From Nectonema munidae (Eukaryota > Nematomorpha > Nectonematoida > Nectonematidae): 64,000 nucleotides of DNA. How positions within the stretch are numbered: the first letter of the stretch is position 1; the number at the start of each line of letters is the position of its first letter. The position numbers were made by a program, and so were the translations under genes. The stretch is from the NCBI GenBank assembly GCA_030549495.1, contig JAUIRK010000987.1, positions 310,001 to 374,000 of the forward strand, given 5' to 3'. Below the pieces are notes generated by a model, which saw only the letters and a program-made list of their open reading frames with translations, was not told the DNA's origin and did not search any database. This document shows positions 35,721 to 48,160 of this stretch, one piece after another.

Positions 35721-37540
35721 TCTATTTTAGACGTCGCTCCCTACTTTTTATTTCGCCTTTATCCAGTAATTCTCGCAAGCATATCAACTAACGTTGGAAA
35801 GTGCTTAGTTATCTCACTTACCTACCTGCCTACCTACAATCGATAAAGTTAAAATGTTCTAATAATCAAAATTGAAGTATTTATTCTATCCAATTAAAAA
35901 TATATTTTTATTTAACCGGTTGACAACCAAGTGAATTATTAGGAAAATAAAAAATATCTGCGTTGATAAATGCTTTCAAATATGAACTGTTGTTAACCAA
36001 TTAATTTTTAATCCATTTTTCAAACTTATTCTAAAATTCAATTAGTATTTTTTTATCATTATGATTTATTTCGGAAAATCACAATTTCTTTTTCCAGTTG
36101 TAAAACTTGCTTAAAACTGTTATCCTCAAGTTATATTCAAAACCTCTTATCATTTGGGATGTGAAAATATATGTTTCATCGATGTACATATTTTCAGCTT
36201 TTTTTAAACTATATCTGCTTATCCTGTCTTCACATAATAAAAATAATTCCCCGTTAGCATTGGAAAGAATAAAAGAAAAAAATTTTCATGTAATCAGAAA
36301 AAAAATTATATTTTTTAAAAGAAAATATATTTTTGAGAAATGTATGTGATGAATCGTTATCTATAGAGTTACGTTTCACCATTTTTAAAGTGTTTCCTTA
36401 GTTCTGACTATAAATCTCTTTTTCGTGACATTAGAAGTATTACTGAAACAACAAATGGTAAAAGAAAAAGATTGATAATTAAATTTTATGCTGACTATTA
36501 TACTTTCTTATACATACTTACCTTACTTACTATAATAAATTTGTTCTTCTTATTCTCTTTGAAAAGATTAATTATTTTTATAGTTTTTTCCTTTGAAAAT
36601 ATTAATTGAAAAGATGATATAGTTCTTCATGTGAATATATATTATAAATATATAGACATTGTTTGCTACACTTTATTACCTTTGTGAACTCTCTTTTTTT
36701 TATAATAAAATTCTCCTACTACTGAAAACCCACATAATTTAATGAAATAGAGAGCCTAAAATTAGAGGTGGAGATATAGATGTATAAAGGATATGAGGGT
36801 CTAGCTAAAATGTGCACTTTTTTTGTAAAAAATATCATGAAATATAACCTCCATTTCCTTCTGTTTAATGTTGCTATTTTTAAATATTGTAAAACTGCAT
36901 TTTGTAATTGTTATCAAATAAATACTTACTAACTTACACGTAAAAAATATTACCATTAAGTCAACGTTTTAGGCTTAAAAATTTTTGGGCTCTAGTTATT
37001 CCAATTTTAAAATGACCTTCAGAACTCTCACAAACAAAAAATATTATTCAATTCTGACTAACTTTACTAAAATTGATTTATTTAAAAATAAAACAATTTT
37101 TCCTTTTGAAATACTCTATTGTCAAAAATCAAAAAAAGCTAAATCAAATGCTAATATAAGTACTTATATTTCTAACTTTTTTCCAAAACGAAATTCTTTT
37201 TTTTTTATCAAAAAATTATATTTAACGTTTTCTGATTTTTGGATGATAGGTATGATAAGTAAGGCGTTAATGGCTAAGTGAAGTGCGCAATCGACGTTAA
37301 ATTATATATATTTACTTTATAATTTCTAGAAACTTATTATTAGTTTCGACCTGTGGTAAATTTCAAACCAAAAGGCAAGCACAACAATCTAAAATATTTT
37401 TTTCAGGAAGACCAAAAAATGCCATTTGTCTACATAGAGTTCTCTATTGATGAGGTTTCCTATTTGGAATTTGCCGTTTTCACTTGTGATCGAGGATATG
37501 TGGTACCTTCTATATCTACTTGAACAACGCCCAAAAATTG
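35721..37540. other. Intergenic, nothing recognised
   Basis: AT-rich. Plus-strand ORFs at 36107-36349 and 36985-37281 are rich in F, I, K, N and Y, as expected by chance in AT-rich DNA. Neither has a domain or splice context. Confidence 0.4.
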
Positions 37541-37889
37541 AACGGGGTTTTAAATTTCACTCTGCTCGAGGAACGGGGTTTTAAATTTCACTCTGCTCGA
37601 GGAACGGGGTTTTAAATTTCACTCTGCTCGAGGAACGGGGTTTTAAATTTCACTCTGCTCGAGGAACGGGGTTTTAAATTTCACTCTGCTCGAGGAACGG
37701 GGTTTTAAATTTCACTCTCTGCTCGAGGAACGGGGTTTTAAATTTCACTCTCTGCTCGAGGAACGGGGTTTTAAATTTCACTCTCTGCTCGAGGAACGGG
37801 GTTTTAAATTTCACTCTCTGCTCGAGGAACGGGGTTTTAAATTTCACTCTGCTCGAGGAACGGGGTTTTAAATTTTCTCCTCTCTCGAT
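37541..37889. repeat. Minisatellite, ten units of 31-33 bp
   Basis: Ten tandem units starting AACGGGGTTTTAAATTTCAC and ending TGCTCGAGG. Units 1-5 and 10 are 31 bp (TCTGCTC); units 6-9 are 33 bp (TCTCTGCTC, one extra TC). A degenerate eleventh unit follows from 37859 and decays into a poly-T stretch. Apart from the TC insertion the units are identical, so the array expanded recently. Each unit contains the palindrome CTCGAG. Confidence 0.97.
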
Positions 37890-38225
37890 GAATGGGGGTT
37901 TTTTTTTTTAATTATTACTAGTCAATCAAATTTGCGTTTGACGCCTTAAAATTATCTCCGCAAACATTCATTGACATTTTAAATAGTTTTATTTTTTATT
38001 TTAAAAATTTTCTTATCAATATAGTTTTTGTATTAGTTTATTTCAGGGGTGCAAAAATTTTTGTTAAGTTTAGTAGCACGTATATTTAAACTTTGTCATA
38101 CATCATTCATACGCCAAATGTATTAAAATAATTAAAATGCAATTACTTTAGAAATGAAATATGCAATCTATTTCTTACCTAACATGTTTAGTAAACATTG
38201 TTTACATAGAAAAATAGTGCAGGTT

Positions 38226-40260
38226 ATTTAAATTCCCATATGTACAAGTTTCTGCCCACATGATGGATGCCATAGTGTAATACTTTCATTTGGATCAAAG
38301 TCCTTAATGGAATCACCACTGAGGCCGATAAACATGAGGGAATCAAGGTTAGCTGTTGTCAGTCTTGTTCTGAGGTCTGTTTTGATGCAGTTCATTCTGC
38401 TGAATCCCCTTTCGCAACTAGTAGATGAACTTGGTAAAACCAAAACAATTGGCATCAGTTTGGATAACACTGGGAATCTTTCAGGGTGTAGCATAGCCTA
38501 TTTGCAAAGGTGGGGGAAGGACAGGATTTTCAATCTAAACCACTCATCAAGCAGCATTTCCTTTGCAAAGGAAGCATTAGGGACTTCCATGTTAGATAGG
38601 GGTTTCTTGAAATGCTGCACCAGTTGCTCAAGCTCAGCATCCCTAAAATAGCATCCTCAGCATCCCTCTGTTATATTATGTGCTACTGTTGCATCTATGG
38701 TCTTGAATCGCTCTGTCGAGAAGCTTTCCCATCAGAGAAGATAATTCTTCTATCCTTTTGGTAGCTTGTTTCCCCTGCTTCTACTCTTTCTAACTGGACT
38801 TCTCTGAAGACACCAGTGGGAGACAAAAAAGACTGTCAATCTCTCCTGGGTTATGTTGCAGTTTGTTTAAAAGAGAAATAGCATGGTTCACTGATAGTTT
38901 GATTTCTGACAACATTACGGTTTCTCTTTGAAATGTAGAAGAAAGTGGGCGTAGGACTGCCAGAAAATCATATAGAAACCTAAAATCACAAATGGCTTTC
39001 AGCAGTCCTTTTGATTTTTGAGCATCAGAAGTTCCCACATTAGATTTGTTCTGCAACCGAAAGACCACAGCCTGCCAACTTTTCAAAAATGCTTGAAGTG
39101 CCTATTCTTTGCTGGCAACCCATCTCACAGCATTGATGTCTCTTAGTTTTAGCAACTGCATTTCTAAAGCTGCTGCAACTTCTTTTAGCTTGGATGAGCG
39201 CTTTGGTGAAGAATGATAATAGATATACAATCCTCTGAGAGTCGTCTCAACTTGTTGCATAAATGGTACAGCTTTCAATGAATCCAGGACTGCCAGTTGT
39301 AGTCTTGAGCCACACAATGAATGACAACCAAATGGGGAATATCTTTTGTTTAGCAGCAACACCACCATTATAGCCCAACATTGTTCTTGCTCTATCGGTT
39401 ACAAGACCTACCACTTTTCCCTTGTCAAATAGATTTATTCCCAGTCGTTTTGAGAGAGAATATAAAGCTGTAATATAGCCATCAGCAGTTTCATTGGGTA
39501 ACTCGTCCAGACCTACATAAGACTCTGCAATAGTCCCCTCAGTGGTGTAGCGCTTATACACAATAACAGATTCTGAAACTGAAATGTCAGTGGAACCATC
39601 AAGTAGAAGACTAACACAAGGAGACTGAAATGTCTTCCATAAGTTTCTTTCGAGTGGAAGAAGCGATGCTATGAATAGATTCTGTGCACATTGTCCTGTT
39701 CACATATTTTTCTTTCACTGGAATTCCCCATTTCCTGATAAGTTAAATTTGCTTCTTATGGCTTACTCCAATAGGCAATTAAATGTGCAGTAATCAAAAG
39801 TTTTTTGAAGTTTTCCATGTCCATTTTTAACATACACTTAGCCAGTGGTGTGTCTTCTGGATTCTTTCCGGGCCTTGTATAATCGTGCACAGTTTCTGTG
39901 GGACACACTTCTTTCATGAATCTTAAAAGTTTCTTTTCTGAATGAATCTTTATAGCCCAAAGCAAATTTTTATGATGCGTCTTTTTGTTTCTTGAAACTG
40001 TAGCACCAGTTACACGTCACTTTCAATACTTGATTATTATTGGCATCTCTTTTAATTGAAATTCAATCAGAAAATTCTCTGGCATACGAAGCTTTAAAAT
40101 TACCAGGACGGGAATTTTTGCTCCCATGCTGAGCAGTTTTCTGCTTTTTCTTTTCTTCAATGGCAGCCATGGGCTCTTCTATATTTGTACATTTCATCTG
40201 AGAATCAGAAATGCAATGTTCTTCTGAATCACTGTCTTCATTTTATCTCTTAAGAAGTTT
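38226..40260 (-). pseudogene. hAT transposase, ZNF862/KIAA1586-like, broken
   Basis: N-terminal zinc-finger-like region (CNWC ... IHERSVSH) near 39870-40000, then VSLLLDGSTDISVSESVIVY (first catalytic Asp) near 39570-39620. Next is VVGLVTDRARTMLGYNGGVA (second Asp) near 39350-39410. The C-terminal dimerisation domain near 38300-38450 reads PSSSTSCERGFSRMNCIKTD with RTRLTTANLDSLM; the Glu in CERGFS is the third catalytic residue. The frame ends with a stop at about 38228. Only some ten stops or shifts are spread over about 680 codons, so decay is moderate. Opposite-strand ORFs here are shadows. Confidence 0.88.
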
Positions 40261-40566
40261 TTCTTGCCGCTTCAATTTAGAGGGTGACCAAAAAAAAAAA
40301 TTTAAAATTCGAATATGAGGACTTCTATTTTTTAATAATAATTTAATATTCAAATCGCCAACACCTAAAGTCACTTTAAAAAAAATCACCAACACAGTAA
40401 AATCACTTTACACTTTAAAAAACAAAAGAGTAGATGAATAAATGGATAAAAATAAGCGAATGATAATAAAAAATTTGCTGCCTCAATATTAATTTTAGGG
40501 ACCGTTTTCATAAATTGAAGCAAAAGTGACGTGACATCTCTTCAGAGACATGTGATGTAAGTAGAA

Positions 40567-40980
40567 GTTGCTACTATTTCCCCACAAACACGCAATAGCT
40601 GTTACATTATATACGAATAATAAAATGTCAGACAGCTACTTCAAATACGTATGCATTGTCATCTTCAAAACTTGTAACTATTGTGTTTTTTCTAGAAACT
40701 TCACCGCACGGTTGCAATAATAGCGTAGGCGTAGTTTTAACGGTTCATTGCTTCTCATATTTTTACCGTGTGCTTATCGCAACTGTATTTTTAAAAGTCG
40801 CTATTTTCATTATTGACGGGTAAAAATGGTTATTATTTTTTCTTACTACACTACCATTATTGCAACTATGCAGTGAATTTTCTAAAAAAAATGTAACATG
40901 ACAATGCATATGTATTTGAAACATTTGTCTAAGACTCTAATATAACAGCTATTGTGTGTTTATGGGGAAATAGTAGCAAC
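40567..40980. repeat. Long foldback (inverted repeat, about 200-bp arms)
   Basis: The left arm (from GTTGCTACTATTTCCCCACA) and the right arm, read as reverse complement (GTTGCTACTATTTCCCCATA), match imperfectly over about 200 bp each. They meet near 40773. Shared inner words are CAATAGCTGTTA, TTCAAATAC, TATGCATTGTCAT and GTTGCAATAAT. It lies in the 5' non-coding part of the hAT element and may be a separate foldback MITE inserted there. Confidence 0.85.
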
Positions 40981-41668
40981 CACATGAACCATTTTGTTAC
41001 AAAATCTTTCTTTTGATTTTTAAAAAATATGAAAAGATAATTATAAATGCCTTTAAAAATTTTAATATAATATTTGTTGATAATCCGATACGTTCTTACG
41101 TGTGTCGAAGCATGAACTATCACGCTAAAAATCGGCACCAACTTTTCGAACAACCCAATATTTTGATAGTTTTCAAAAATTCTTTTGTTTAATTTTAAAG
41201 GATTTATTTATTGTTTGAGTTCAAAGAATAATTTTTGTGCCAAGTTAAATTATCTACAACAACAATTCTACAGTATTTTTCTTGTAATTTTAAACAAAAA
41301 ATGGTGGTGTGTCTTATGACCGAAAAATACGGTTACTTGTTGAACTGCAATATTTTCAATGATTGAAAAAATATTACCCATATTATATTTCTCAGAATAA
41401 CATGCAGCTCCGAGTGAATTACTTGAATTACAAAATTGATCGCAGCCATATTGTATAAGATTCAGTTTTTCGAAAATAAGCTAAAGTAGCCGCACTTATA
41501 TCGCATATTATTGCCTCCTCGTCAAGTCAATTTTACGATGCTAAGGTATAGGTGCGTCAAAAATTTTTATGCCTCCGACATATGACTATTATTCTGAGAA
41601 CATTGCACATTACGATCGCACAGGCTAATTTTCTGGTCGCGCGCCGCGAGTGTGTATTTGCACCCCTG

Positions 41669-42302
41669 TTTTATTTTATTATACTAATATACAATGATTG
41701 AAATTAATCTTTATAAAATTTTGAATTTATACCAGATAATTTATAACATTGCTATCTTTCACAAATGACTTCGACTAGAACATGCAAAAAGGGGGCTACC
41801 TACAATTTTAAAAAAGATATAAAAGGAGGGGGGAATGTGAGATAGTCAAAAGTTAACATCATTTTTCAAGAAAAAAATATTAAAACACTGTAAAAAAGCA
41901 TATTTTTTTATTTTTATCTTATATCTTTAACACATCCTTAAAATTATTAGGGGGCAAACTTTTTTAAAATTTATATGAAAAGAATTTGTGTCTGAAAATC
42001 AATGGTAAAACAAGTAAAGTAATATCGAAAGTCTACTGACAATCCAAACAAGTCTTTTAATGATATAAAATTGAAAAATTCAAAATTATTGGTGGAATGA
42101 AAGTTATGGATCCCTAAAAGAAGATAAGAAAGCTTATAGAATAATCTATAAATGAAAGGATGTCTCTAGAATGATATAATGTCACATCACTGGTATAAAA
42201 AAGCTATTGTGGTAAATTTGAGGAATTTATCAACTCATCATAGCCATAAATCATACCTCCAGAGAAATGCATTATGAGTTTATGAAAAGCTATAAATCTC
42301 TA
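41669..42302. other. Intergenic, nothing recognised
   Basis: AT-rich. Broken coding traces leading into the fragment at 42303 may begin here, but no residues could be assigned. Confidence 0.35.
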
Positions 42303-42480
42303 AATTGTTTGTCTTCACGATCATGTGAAGAACGTGTTCAAGCCTAAATCGTTATTCAGATGATTAGAGACGAAATAGAAGAATCGGGAGTATACTCAAT
42401 CCTAATAAATGAGTTTAAAAATAATAGCGGACATGAAGAATTATCAGTTTTTTTTGTACTGTTCGTTATGCGGTTACTAT
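42303..42480 (+). pseudogene. Transposase fragment related to 24941-25140
   Basis: Reads VIQMIRDEIEESGVYSILIN, then EFKNNSGHEELSVFF, with an upstream NCLSSRSCEERV piece and one stop. Homologous to the minus-strand fragment at 24.9 kb, so both come from one hAT/TTF-type family. Nothing else of the element is readable. Confidence 0.55.
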
Positions 42481-43812
42481 TACAAACAAGGTAATTCTAC
42501 TTGATAAAATCCCTGCTGTTTTCCGCGGTGATTGGAAGCTTAGAGTAGAAGTGTAATAATATTGGTATGTGTGTGTTCATTGGACCAAAATTCTTTTATA
42601 ATTAGAATGTGCGCTCTTTGAATGTATGTATTGTATATATAGACACATATATCCCTAAATTTCATTTTACACATTTCAATTAGCTTTTGGTTTGTTTTGA
42701 ATGAGATACAATTTTAACACAATATTATTTAGAACCGTGAAATCTACATTGCGACTACTCAAAACAACCATCAAAAGTGGTCTTTATGGACAAGGGGTCG
42801 TTTAATCATGGTCAATTACGCTCAATTAGGATTTATTGAGAAAATTTGAAACTCGTCGTTATAGATAAGTGTTCCGAAAAGTTAATTAATTTTGCTGATG
42901 AAAAATCGTAGATTTATGCTTAGTATCTTGGCAAATTTCTTTGGCGTGCTTTGATGCATCCTCCCAATATAAGTAATTCAGAAACGGTTAGAATATTGAA
43001 GGCATCAAGCAAGACACATTTTGACAGAGGTAGTATGATTTATAATAAGTATTCGAAAAAGGTCATATATAATTAAATGAGGCGTCTTACATTTTATATT
43101 TTGTATTTGGAAGAGATGATATGAAATTAAAGGTGATATTTTTTCACTTGTATACTATCAGCTAAGATTAAAATAATCATTTCACTAACATGGATAGGAA
43201 CTTCAAAATTTTCAAGCTGTTACAGATGCCAATGTGCGAAGATTTAAACGCTATCAAAATAATTTCAGAATGTGAATAGAATTTGACCTTATTTTTCTTT
43301 TTTGCGTGAAGGAGAGAGAGAGTCTCTTTAGGACTGGGCGTTGAATTTAGGAGCTATGCTCCTCATATCCAGTGAGCAGTGACCTGGCTTCTGAAATGCT
43401 AGATGTATACGTTGCTAATAATGGAAAAGTAACAAGCTAGCTAGAGTTTCTCTGAAATTTATAGGATGCGATACCGCGAAATCTAGCATTTTAGAACTTA
43501 AGATAATGTAAACTACCTATAAGGACAAAAATGCAGTGTCCACGATCGTGTCAGTTTTTGATAGTCTTGAGAATCCAATAAAAGTAAACAATTTGCTCAA
43601 ATACTCCCTTTTATTATATGTAACATAATCATTGTAAATTAAAATGAAAAAAATTTGTATGTTTTGGGACACTCTACTAAACACCCTCCTTTATTTTGTT
43701 AAAGTAGCATCTTATCATAACTTGCATTGAACTTTTAAATAGTCAAAAAATAATATTGAAGTAACATGTAGCACTGCTATTCTTCATTGTTGTTCCCCTC
43801 ACTTTTTAATAG
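42481..43812. other. Upstream region of MRRF; 5' exon not resolved
   Basis: The first exon or exons of MRRF (mitochondrial targeting signal and basic linker) should lie here. Two weak candidates start with ATG at about 43192 and 43644, but neither has a donor whose phase fits the acceptor at 43811-43812. No other feature is supported. Confidence 0.4.
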
Positions 43813-44789
43813 CAAAGCATTTTTAGATTTAGAATCAAAATTGGATGATTTTTCTGATCTCTACTCTTTGCAAGATTACAAAGATGAACTTCAATTGAAT
43901 ATAGAAAATTACAAGAGCATCCTAAACACAAATTATACTGTGCGCATTATAAATGGTAATTTTGACATTTTATTGCATTGAAATAACTTTTATTTTTAAG
44001 GCAACGTGCTTAGTTCTCTCAGAGTTAAATATGAAGGAAAAACATTTTCTCTTGGCGAAATAGCACAATTAATCACAAAAACTCCCAATCTCATTCTTGT
44101 CAATTTTATTGGTGCTCCTGAAGTGAAATTCTTTTATTTATCATCATACGAATTTGTGAAGATAAGGCTAATTCATTGTTATAGTTGATGGTTCCTGCAG
44201 AAGATACATTAAAAAATTGTGGCCTTAATTTGGGCATTCAAAAAGAAAGCACTACCATTTATGTCTCTACCCCAAGGTAAACTTGTATTTTATTTTGCTC
44301 GGCCAAAAATGAATTTCGATGAACACCTTATTTAGTGTCCACTTAATTTTTATTGCTCTTTTTTTCTAATGTATCAGACTAAAAAATCCTTTTAAAGCAT
44401 TACAAAATGTGTAAAAGAAAAGTTTGCATATTTTTTAAGTATTGCGCAATCACTAATGGTAATTTAAATTTCCATCACTAACTTCAGAATCACAATGGAA
44501 CATCGAGAGAAAATGTCAAAGTCTATAAAGGCGACTTTGGATACCTTTAAAACGAATTCACGGAAAATTTTTTCTAAAGCTAATACTGATTTTGAAATAA
44601 ATGGCCAAAATTTCCCCGAAGAAATTAAGAAAATTTTTAAAGAAACGGTAGTTTTTATTCAGCTCCACACTTTCTCATCTCTAGACTAATTTCTTTTATT
44701 AGATGCTCTCTTTGTTTAAGACTTCAGCAATGTCTTTAGAAAACGAATGTGAAACGAAAAGAAAAGAAGTTATTTCTATCAAACTATAA
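43813..44789 (+). CDS. MRRF: Mitochondrial ribosome recycling factor (3' five exons)
   Basis: Exons: 43813-43955, 44001-44122, 44185-44276, 44488-44647, 44703-44789. Introns are 45, 62, 211 and 55 bp, all GT-AG with matching phases. The product splits post-termination ribosomes in mitochondria together with an EF-G2-type GTPase. Visible family blocks: LRVKYEGKTFSLGEIAQLIT, TPNLILVNFIGAPE, then NCGLNLGIQKESTTIYVSTP and RITMEHREKMSK, the conserved RRF core. The C-terminal helix (SLENECETKRKEVISIKL) ends at TAA 44789. The acceptor of the first exon could be 43811-43812 or 43825-43826. The N-terminal targeting exon was not found. AATAAA follows 25 bp after the stop. The reading frame is intact, so I take it as a functional gene. 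Confidence 0.92.
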
Positions 44790-44814
44790 TTACATTTTAT
44801 TTCTTTTGAACATT

Positions 44815-44820
44815 AATAAA
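44815..44820 (+). promoter_or_regulatory. MRRF polyadenylation signal
   Basis: Canonical AATAAA 25 bp downstream of the MRRF stop codon, on the sense strand. Confidence 0.8.
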
Positions 44821-44829
44821 GATTCTATT

Positions 44830-45639
44830 TTTAAGTTACTGTTTTTCATGCCTCTCTGCTGAGTGGAGTTAAATTTGAAACACTCGCAAGGCCTCAAAAA
44901 CAAGCACACTTTAAATTTAATTAACCTTTTTATTTTAAAACATTAGGATTATTGAGCAATTCTTTTGATCTTATTTTTCTGTTGCAATTATTTAAATTAA
45001 GAATGCAATTTTTTTGCAATCAAATTTGACCAATCATAAATGGCTCTTTTCTTTGTATACAAAAATACCAATTTTGGAGTAATGAGGACTTTGCAAAACT
45101 AAGTCATATTTTTTCAGGAATTGATAAAGATAGCTTTTAAACATAAACTATAAAATGGGCACATTAAGGTGACATTTCTACGATTCATCATACCTCTTTG
45201 CAGTATTTATTTCAAGATAACAGCTAGAATATCAGAACTAGCTTCACGAAGTGTGTTTTTGATCAATGAGTAGCATTTTTAGTGAACAAATTATTTTAAA
45301 GGATTTTGATGGATTCATTTTGTTTTATATTATTACAATGTGTGCATGTGCAAGCAAATGCATAACATGTGAAAGAAAGCCTTGCTTGGGGCACACAAAA
45401 TTTTATTTCTGGTAAGCGCAAAAATTGATGGAACTTGGTTAATGGGATGGAAAAGTTTGGACATCACCGATCTATAAAAAAAACACGTAAATTTCATTTT
45501 AAAAAGTGATCTTTATGTTTTAAGCTTTTACAGATTCTGATTTTTGTCGTTTCTTCCTCTATAAAAAAATAATAGTTCTTCACTTCTTTCCTTTTTTGGA
45601 TAACTCACTACATTACAAACATTAAATTTTCAATTAGAA
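44830..45639. other. Intergenic; hAT-type end at about 45475
   Basis: AAAAGTTTGGACATCACCG near 45456-45474 is a hAT-type right terminus (reverse complement CGGTGATGTCCAAACTTTT). Its left partner was not found. No genes. Confidence 0.4.
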
Positions 45640-47395
45640 CAGGGGTCGCCAAACTTTTTAATCCGTCGACGCCCAGACAAGTTTAATAAAACATTAAACC
45701 ATTTTTGACATTTCCAACGATGAGCAATAATATATGATGTAGAAATTTAGGTATTGAAATGTTTATAATTATGTCATAAAGCTTAAAAAGACAATTATAT
45801 TTGAAAATTTAACATGAATTATTTTGGATAAAACTTATTGTGTTATTTGGCAATTGATAATGAATACCTTGAAAATACGTTAACTTACCTTTTTATTAAA
45901 ATAGTTGGCATTATTGGGATGCATGTTCTCGACGAGCAACAACCAGACTATTGATGGTCGATTGAAAATTGATAGGCTTCTGGGGTCACGATGTTTCAGG
46001 CTGAGTCTGCTCCTTTGTTTTCTCAAAATTGTGTTCGCGTGGCTAACGCTACTACAACCGTAAAGGAAGGTGGGAACGCAAATAAGAAAGGTGGCTGCTT
46101 TACTTAGTTGCGATATTAATGTTGCTTCGCTAAAGTTTTTACATTTAAACAACGCGCTAACTTCGAAATCTTCACACATTACAACAACTTCATCTTCTAA
46201 GCTAGATTCATGACCATCATTCTCCGTTTTCATATCAAATGAAGTAGCAAGCCAGGCATGAATATGCAAATTCTCCTAATCCTTGAAATCTGTTTGATGT
46301 TTTTTGCGCAGTTTTAACTCTTCACATAGTGACGGATCCATATTCCTTTAAAACTCTTGGAGTGACCGTGCAACTCAACAAGCCTTTGAAAAACATCACC
46401 TTTTGAAAACCACCTTACCTCAGTGAAAGAATGTGTTGAAAGTTACATCATTTGATTCACATAACTTTGCAAATGTTCGGGAAATGAGAGGACGAGCTTT
46501 AAGTTTGTTAATAACCCTGCTGCACCATTTTAGAGCTTCAGGTACACTTAGTTTTTTGGCTATAAGATGCTGCCTGTGTAAGACACAATGGACGGTTTAT
46601 ACAGTAGATACCTTTTCTTGAGAATGAAAGAAAATCCTCTGTAACGGCCTACAATAGCTGGTGCACCGTCATTTGCTATTGCAGTAATAATCCCGAAGGG
46701 AACGTTTCTATTGTTCAAATAATCTTCCAAACATAAAAAATTGTCTCCCCTTTGGAATCAGTTTCAAGCACATATCCCAACGAGCTATGGCGACCACATT
46801 ATCAGAAGCAACAAGAGCCGTATCACATACAAGAACGAACTATGTCACATATCACCCTACTAAAAACATGTACAGTTAAACACCCAGCGCTGTTTTACTT
46901 TCACGCTCTTCACTGATCATCATGGGTACCTTCACTGCCGCAGAAGTCGGCGAGTATAATACATACACTCTTTTTTATATACAAGAATCTAGTGCATAAG
47001 AAATCAGCAATCATTTATCTATAACTTTGGTTTCTAACTCAATGCGCCCTCTTTGGTCATTTGTCTAAATTTAATTATCAAACGGAAATTTGAAGAACGG
47101 GTATTTAACCGAAAATCTAAATACAATTTGGCATTTTTCCAGACTTCAGCAACCAATAAAATATCATTGTTCTAACGTTAAAACACTAAAACTCAATAAA
47201 ATATAATGAGATCAAATCATACCATAACTATGAATATAAAAATATAATAAAAATACTCTGCAGATTTGTATTGAGCACAATCTTGAAAACGTACGGGAAG
47301 TAAAACAACGTTTACAAAAATTCTCAAATGTATGTATATTTCGGTGAAATGTGCATTCGGGCCAAAAGTCCGTTCGGTCAAAAGTCCATTTAATA
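45640..47395 (-). pseudogene. hAT element relic, copy A (ZBED5/FAM200-like)
   Basis: The terminus CAGGGGTCGCCAAACTTTTT at 45640 is the element's 3' end; the transposase runs on the minus strand. Readable blocks: TVHCVLHRQHLIAKKLS near 46560-46610, [36 protein letters not shown], then a long open stretch (46269-45880) with [20 protein letters not shown] and a tail [13 protein letters not shown]. Stops and frameshifts break the first half. The region up to about 47395 (GACCGAACGGACTTTTGGCC as reverse complement) is shared with copy B at 59.8-60.9 kb, which lies in the opposite orientation. Confidence 0.85.
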
Positions 47396-47749
47396 ACAAA
47401 TAAAATGCTGTTTGATTTTTATACTAAAATAAAAATGCTGATAATTTTATTTCTTTTGATCTCCCCAGTCGGTTTATTATTTCAAATTTTTCTTCCCCTT
47501 AGAATATGTTAAATTCCTCCCCTGTTCAGAACCACTGATCTATAAAGTTAACTCAAATACATAATTAAGAAACATTATACCATAATTTTTTCTTTTCCCT
47601 TTCCATATGAAGATAATAATAGAACACAAAGTAGAAAAATGTGGGTGATATGAAGTAATAATCATGTGTTTTTGTTTAATTAGTAGTCGAAAGTAATCCT
47701 CCAGTTTGCTAAGTTAATCAGTGAAGCATGATTTACTAATCTTTATTTC
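47396..47749. other. Intergenic with hAT-type terminus
   Basis: CCCCTGTTCAGAACCACTG at about 47520-47538 is a hAT-style right end (reverse complement CAGTGGTTCTGAACAGGGG). No matching left end was located, so the element is undefined. Confidence 0.4.
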
Positions 47750-48160
47750 AAGTGTTTTCAAACAGTGTCAAATGACACTCTTGGTTTACTACCACTCCGT
47801 TATTTTGAGCTTATTTCTGTTGAATTTAACCTACTTTTCTCAGCTTCTTTCAATGCCCAGCTTTCACCACTATATACTAAACCTGATCTAATACAACGTT
47901 TATATACAAAACCTTTTAAAAGTAAAGAAAAAGTACTTCTACACAAAATACCGCTTAAGATTTCATTTTCTTCCAAGCTAGCATTATCCTATGTTCTACT
48001 GCGTTTCCAAATGTGCAAATAAACACCTTCTCGAAAATCTCTCCTAAAAAGCAAATTTGATTAACTTCTTCCAATTCTACTCTTTCTACACTCAAAGTTA
48101 CTACATTTTACATACTATCCTTCTATTAAAGCACCTACTATGTACCCACTTATTCTTTGA
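47750..48160 (-). pseudogene. Non-LTR retrotransposon RT C-terminal fragment
   Basis: The minus strand reads VERVELEEVNQICFLGEIF, then NAVEHRIMLAWKKMKSLSGI, KGFVYKRCIRSGLVYSGESW and ALKEAEKSRLNSTEIS. This is the region after the RT thumb of LINE elements (YLGxxL ... HRIxxAWxKFxxLSGVLC ... GSExWxLxK). The catalytic part is absent. The plus-strand ORF at 47765-48022 is its shadow. Confidence 0.8.

Larger units (their letters stand above)
38044..41668 (-). mobile_element. Nearly complete hAT transposon (ZNF862-like)
   Basis: About 3.6 kb. The ends are inverted repeats: CAGGGGTGCAAA on the left and the same 12 bases as reverse complement on the right. Flanks GTTTATTT (38036-38043) and TTTTATTT (41669-41676) are an 8-bp duplication with one mismatch, as expected for hAT. 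The minus-strand transposase relic lies at 38226-40260 and a long foldback occupies 40567-40980. Confidence 0.85.

Noticed and set aside
36985-37281. 98-codon plus-strand ORF
   Set aside because: Amino acids typical of random AT-rich sequence; no domain, splice or conservation signal.
37541-37889. CRISPR-like array
   Set aside because: Units are contiguous with no unique spacers, in a eukaryotic context; it is a minisatellite.
38307-38651. 114-codon plus-strand ORF
   Set aside because: Antisense of the hAT transposase C-terminal domain read on the minus strand.
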